From NCBI GenBank assembly GCA_016929355.1, contig JAFGJA010000532.1:1-9366 (forward strand): DNA of 9,366 nt, read 5' to 3'. The notes under the pieces are model-generated. The model was not told the DNA's origin, did no database searches, and worked only from the letters and a program-made list of their open reading frames with translations. Source of the DNA: Anaerolineae bacterium (GTDB lineage Bacteria > Chloroflexota > Anaerolineae > Aggregatilineales > Aggregatilineaceae). The position numbers and the translations under genes were made by a program. Shown here in pieces: positions 7,401 to 9,366 of the stretch (position 1 is its first letter; each line of letters starts with the position of its first letter).

Positions 7401-7983
7401 GGTACACATCAAGAATCCCACCCCGGCGGCTGAACGTGCCCGGTTCGACCACCACCGACGCCGGTTCATAGCCGAATTGTAACCATGTGCGCAGCAGCGC
7501 TTCCGGTTCGGCTCGGCCACCAACCCGCAGCGCGCGCGATCCCGCGACAAATTCGCGTACAGGCATCGTTTTTTGCATCAACGCATAGGCTGACGCGACA
7601 ATGACCGGCTTCGGCTCGTGCGGGTCATCCGCCGCACCAACCGGTTTCGCCAGTGCTGCCAGCGTGCTTAAGCGGCTGTAAATCGTGCTTTCGGTCCAGG
7701 GGGATCGCTCGTAAAAGGTGGCGGTAGGTTCGGCAAAGCGCTGAATCCGGCGTTCTGGCAGCCAGACCGGGAATTGTTCGGTGATGTTGTGCGCGCGATT
7801 TTCCCGTCCTGCAAACCACAAGATCGGACGGTCCAGATCACGCGCTAGCGCTGCCACGATAAACGGACGCGCCGAACGGAGAATATGTTGATCGGGCACA
7901 GCCTGCCCATGCCGCAGACTGTGCAGGACGGTTTGATACGCCTTCGTCTGGCGCAATACATCCAACAAGCCGGTAAGTTGCAT
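4471..7983 (-). CDS. mfd: Transcription-repair coupling factor Mfd (TRCF)
   Basis: DNA translocase of 1170 residues (E. coli Mfd has 1148) that pushes or removes RNA polymerase stalled at DNA damage and recruits UvrA for nucleotide excision repair. Domains in order: a UvrB-like N-terminal module (about 1-350, with FSRRGGILDVYP and RIEFWGDEIESLR), a middle linker domain, and the CarD-like RNA-polymerase-interacting domain from about residue 498 (LEAGDYVVHVEYGIGRF). Next come the RecG-like helicase/translocase lobes: Walker A GDVGYGKT (652-659), DEEQ box (753-756), TATP motif (from about 777) and QLRGRVGRG motif VI (922-930). The C-terminal TRCF domain follows (about 1040-1140, starting EPALRIQLYRRLAEM). 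All motor motifs are intact. As in known Mfd proteins, the N-terminal module shows no working Walker A. The ATG at 7983 is the only plausible start and lies 11 bases after the pth stop. No good ribosome binding site is near (AGGA is about 15 bases away), so coupling to pth translation is likely. Confidence 0.98.
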   Translation of the reverse strand: MQLTGLLDVLRQTKAYQTVLHSLRHGQAVPDQHILRSARPFIVAALARDLDRPILWFAGRENRAHNITEQFPVWLPERRIQRFAEPTATFYERSPWTESTIYSRLSTLAALAKPVGAADDPHEPKPVIVASAYALMQKTMPVREFVAGSRALRVGGRAEPEALLRTWLQFGYEPASVVVEPGTFSRRGGILDVYPMASREPVRIEFWGDEIESLRTFNPATQRSAESLERITITPAREALPRYAPAVAEKLGEWFTSQPIPDEDVTSTLPDRDNLFNGTAFPLLEFYLPYLYTNPASLLSYAPDDALIIIDSWGSLEDSVAELEERAMDMREDRIATNQIPANFPLPYLTWSDLQDELSTRSVLHLGANPDRPLTSGLTIGDLFEPGQRHGGQLRLVLDEFAKLTDRSEQIVIVTQQAQRLAELWSEQDEFTPPVTRIVTPNDLRALAFVEGSLAEGWVLKHDGQRLNLFTDAEIFGWKRPEPRRRPQQHAQSPESGFADLEAGDYVVHVEYGIGRFGGLQKRVLDNTEREYLTIEYANNDLLYVPIHQADRISRYVGADDRAPQLNRLGSQDWQRTKATTQRAVEEVAMELLELYATRKQVTGYAFGPDTPWQHELEASFPYIETNDQLKALREVKTDMERAQPMDRLICGDVGYGKTEVALRAAFKAVTDGKQVAMLVPTTVLAQQHYNTFSRRLLPFPVKVEMLSRFRNPREQRQILRELADGQIDIIIGTHRLLQDDVELKDLGLLIIDEEQRFGVTHKERFKQLRTEVDVLTMTATPIPRTLYMSLTGIRDISMIQTPPEERLPVVTHVGIYQDKLVRQAILREIDRGGQIYFVHNRVQTINSIAAKVRKLVPEAQIAVGHGQMNEDRLEQVMTDFARGDYDVLLCTTIIESGLDIPNANTLIVDRADWFGLAQMYQLRGRVGRGANQAYAYFFHPRAGKLTAESRARLDTIAEQTQLGAGMSIALRDLEIRGAGDMLGTRQSGHIAAVGFHLYTQLLAQAVKHLKGQGQAPKLPAAAPTITIDLPVPAYIPTSFISEPALRIQLYRRLAEMDAPDQIAAMEAELVDRFGNLPRAVEGLLFQLRVKLMAQTANATAISTENGQISIRLPYLATTDRPVLQRRLGHDVRVSRTAVWLPHATVEDEVWQANLLDILGNLQPASVQTD

Positions 7984-7994
7984 TGGGTTGTATG

Positions 7995-8711
7995 TTAGTC
8001 CTGTATTGATTGATCGGGTTGGGGATTCTGAGCGTTAACGTTTGGCTCTGTGTGCTGCTGTCGTTGCTGACTCGGCGTTTCATGTTGTGCTTGGCGCTGC
8101 GCTTGCTGCTGCGCCTCGCGCGTGGCAATATCTTCAGCAGACCCGTTGTACTTGTTCATGGCCGCATCAATGCCATCGGTCAGCCACATTTCAATCGTCT
8201 GGATCACGCGCTCAACCGTTGCCGTGATCAGGCGTTCCTCGTCACTGCTAAAGGGCCGCAGCACAAACGCGGCGGGGTCCATGCGTCCCGGCGGACGCCC
8301 GATACCAAACCGGATGCGGGGAAAATCTTGTGTGCCGATCTTCTGGATGATGTCGGTCATGCCACGATGCCCACCCGTGCCGCCTTTGGGCCGGATGCGC
8401 AGCGTACCCGGTTGCAGATCGAGATCGTCATAGATTACGATAATCTGTTCCGGTGGAATCTGGTAAAAATTCACGAGTCCTTGCACCGAACTGCCGCTCA
8501 GATTCATATAGGTTTGCGGCTTGGCGATCAAGACCCGTTTGCCCTTGATCGTGCCATCCGCATATTTAGCTTTGGATTGCTTTTTGCGATCATAACTGAG
8601 GTGATACGCCTGCACCAGCGCATCCGCGCAGCGAAAGCCGACATTATGCCGGGTGTTGGTATACTCTTTGCCGGGATTACCCAGCCCTACAATCAGGTAA
8701 CGGTTGCTCAT
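7995..8711 (-). CDS. pth: Peptidyl-tRNA hydrolase with Gln-rich C-terminal tail
   Basis: Cytoplasmic enzyme that cleaves the ester bond of peptidyl-tRNAs dropped from ribosomes and so recycles tRNA. The bacterial Pth fold fills residues 1 to about 187. Active-site residues are visible in family positions: N12 in GLGNPG, the catalytic base H22 in NTRHNVGF, N70 in TYMNLSG, and D95 in IYDDLDL (M. tuberculosis numbering happens to match). The fourth usual Asn, N116 in GGHNG, is Arg here (GGHRG). The protein has 238 residues against about 194 in E. coli. The surplus is a hydrophilic tail from about residue 190, rich in Gln, Arg, His and Asn, with no recognisable domain and probably disordered. The start ATG at 8711 has a weak GGAA 4 bases upstream. 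The gene lies 28 bases after the membrane protein and 11 before mfd, so the three probably share a transcript. Confidence 0.96.
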   Translation of the reverse strand: MSNRYLIVGLGNPGKEYTNTRHNVGFRCADALVQAYHLSYDRKKQSKAKYADGTIKGKRVLIAKPQTYMNLSGSSVQGLVNFYQIPPEQIIVIYDDLDLQPGTLRIRPKGGTGGHRGMTDIIQKIGTQDFPRIRFGIGRPPGRMDPAAFVLRPFSSDEERLITATVERVIQTIEMWLTDGIDAAMNKYNGSAEDIATREAQQQAQRQAQHETPSQQRQQHTEPNVNAQNPQPDQSIQD

Positions 8712-8739
8712 GTGATTCCGTGTTATTTTATGTGGCTAA

Positions 8740-9366
8740 CTACTCGTAAGTGTCGTACTCGTCGCGGACTTGCACTACCATGCGGCGCGCAAAGGGGCGG
8801 AAGCGTCCGCGCAGCAGCGAATAGACGATCATGATCGCGAATACGCCAAAAGTCAGATACACGCCCGTGCAGAAGGCACTTTGCACACGCCCGGTATTGA
8901 TGCGGGTTTCGGTGGTGGGTTGATTGCTGTTTGTGGTAGCTACGTTTGATCCTGCGCTGCCGCTCATGACGTTGCCGGTATCGCCGCTATCATTTTGATC
9001 CGGGGACGGGTTGTTACTCGGCGGTTGCTCAATGGCGGAAGTGGGCGTCGGACCAACGGATGTCGCTTCGGTGAGTCCCGTTGCGGGGGGCGGGACCGGT
9101 GTCGGTTCGCTGTTGATCACGCGCAGATTCGAGACGATGGTTTCGCCCACCTGCCCGTCGGTCAGGGTGACGCGCAGGCGCAGCGCGTAAACGCCATCCG
9201 GCACAAAAATGGTATTCCATGCGCCTAACACACTATCTTGCACCTGCTGCCGGACGGCTTCCTGCGCCAGTGTCCAGGGCGCGTTGGGATCGCTCAGATT
9301 GTTATATTCCAGCGTATAACTATCAAATGCGCTGGGATGTCCGGCGCTGCCCGTAATGGTCGCCAG
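8740..9366 (-). CDS. Secreted, membrane-anchored protein of unknown function, N-terminal part cut by window edge
   Basis: Only the last 208 residues are visible; the frame is open to the right edge, so the GTG at 9243 is probably internal. The first 85 or so residues look like an extracellular beta-sandwich module (ITGSA...FDSYTLEY, then LGAWNTIFVPDGVYALRLRVTLTDG). I associate this pattern with secreted Chloroflexota proteins, including some C-terminal to penicillin-binding or other cell-wall domains; that link is recall, not shown here. A linker rich in Pro, Thr, Ser, Asn and Gly follows (from EPTPVPPP, about 75 residues). A membrane segment (SAFCTGVYLTFGVFAIMIVYSLL, in two parts SAFCTGVYLTF and GVFAIMIVYSLL, at 8812-8880) comes next, then a short basic tail (RGRFRPFARR) ending in an acidic/aromatic DEYDTYE. 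Basic residues after the segment place the C-terminus in the cytoplasm and the module outside. Lies 28 bases upstream of pth. The enzymatic function cannot be judged from this part. Confidence 0.75.
   Translation of the reverse strand: MATITGSAGHPSAFDSYTLEYNNLSDPNAPWTLAQEAVRQQVQDSVLGAWNTIFVPDGVYALRLRVTLTDGQVGETIVSNLRVINSEPTPVPPPATGLTEATSVGPTPTSAIEQPPSNNPSPDQNDSGDTGNVMSGSAGSNVATTNSNQPTTETRINTGRVQSAFCTGVYLTFGVFAIMIVYSLLRGRFRPFARRMVVQVRDEYDTYE

Noticed and set aside
6139..7482. Two long + strand open frames (6139-6645 and 6889-7482) opposite mfd
   Set aside because: They are antisense to intact mfd motifs, lack ribosome binding sites, and have no domain-like sequence.
8712..8739. Promoter or terminator between the membrane protein gene and pth
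   Set aside because: The 28 bases are AT-rich, but no convincing -35/-10 pair or hairpin is visible.
8010..8834. A 274-codon open frame on the + strand across pth and the intergenic gap
   Set aside because: It lies antisense to a certain pth gene, its protein resembles no family I know, and long antisense frames are expected at this base composition.

Overview
This window looks like a chromosomal, mainly housekeeping segment of a bacterium. I see no sign of phage, plasmid, insertion sequence, CRISPR array or RNA gene. Two surface proteins carry long Thr/Pro-rich stalks (residues 32-93 of the lipoprotein at 1916-3502, and the linker of the membrane protein at 8740-9366). Together with moderate-to-high GC and a LonA-type protease beside an AlbA_2/GHKL-type regulator, this points to Chloroflexota, perhaps an Anaerolineae-like lineage. 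That placement is inferred from protein style, not from a phylogenetic marker.

The left half reads on the + strand and is tightly packed. It holds the C-terminal end of a Lon protease with both catalytic residues (to 439), a regulator with an AlbA_2-like domain, a GHKL-type ATPase fold and a winged helix (451-1911), a lipoprotein with a Thr/Pro stalk and a beta-propeller of WSPDG repeats (1916-3502), and a DegV-family fatty-acid-binding protein with a strong ribosome binding site (3540-4388). The first three are separated by only 11 and 4 bases, so co-transcription and translational coupling are likely. degV follows after 37 bases.

The right half reads on the - strand. A membrane-anchored secreted protein enters from the right edge (C-terminal part, 8740-9366), followed by peptidyl-tRNA hydrolase (pth, 7995-8711) and the transcription-repair coupling factor (mfd, 4471-7983). 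The gaps are 28 and 11 bases. Close pth-mfd linkage is also known in Bacillus, so this is a conserved translation/repair neighbourhood.

The two gene sets converge on an 82-base intergenic region (4389-4470) with two overlapping, mutually exclusive inverted repeats built from the word CCCACAT/ATGTGGG. It is probably a two-way terminator, and it is the most distinctive non-coding feature here. I found no clear evidence for a new multi-gene system. The best leads are the lon-linked regulator with its unusual N-terminal domain, the propeller lipoprotein, the Gln-rich tail and active-site change in Pth, and the intergenic repeats.
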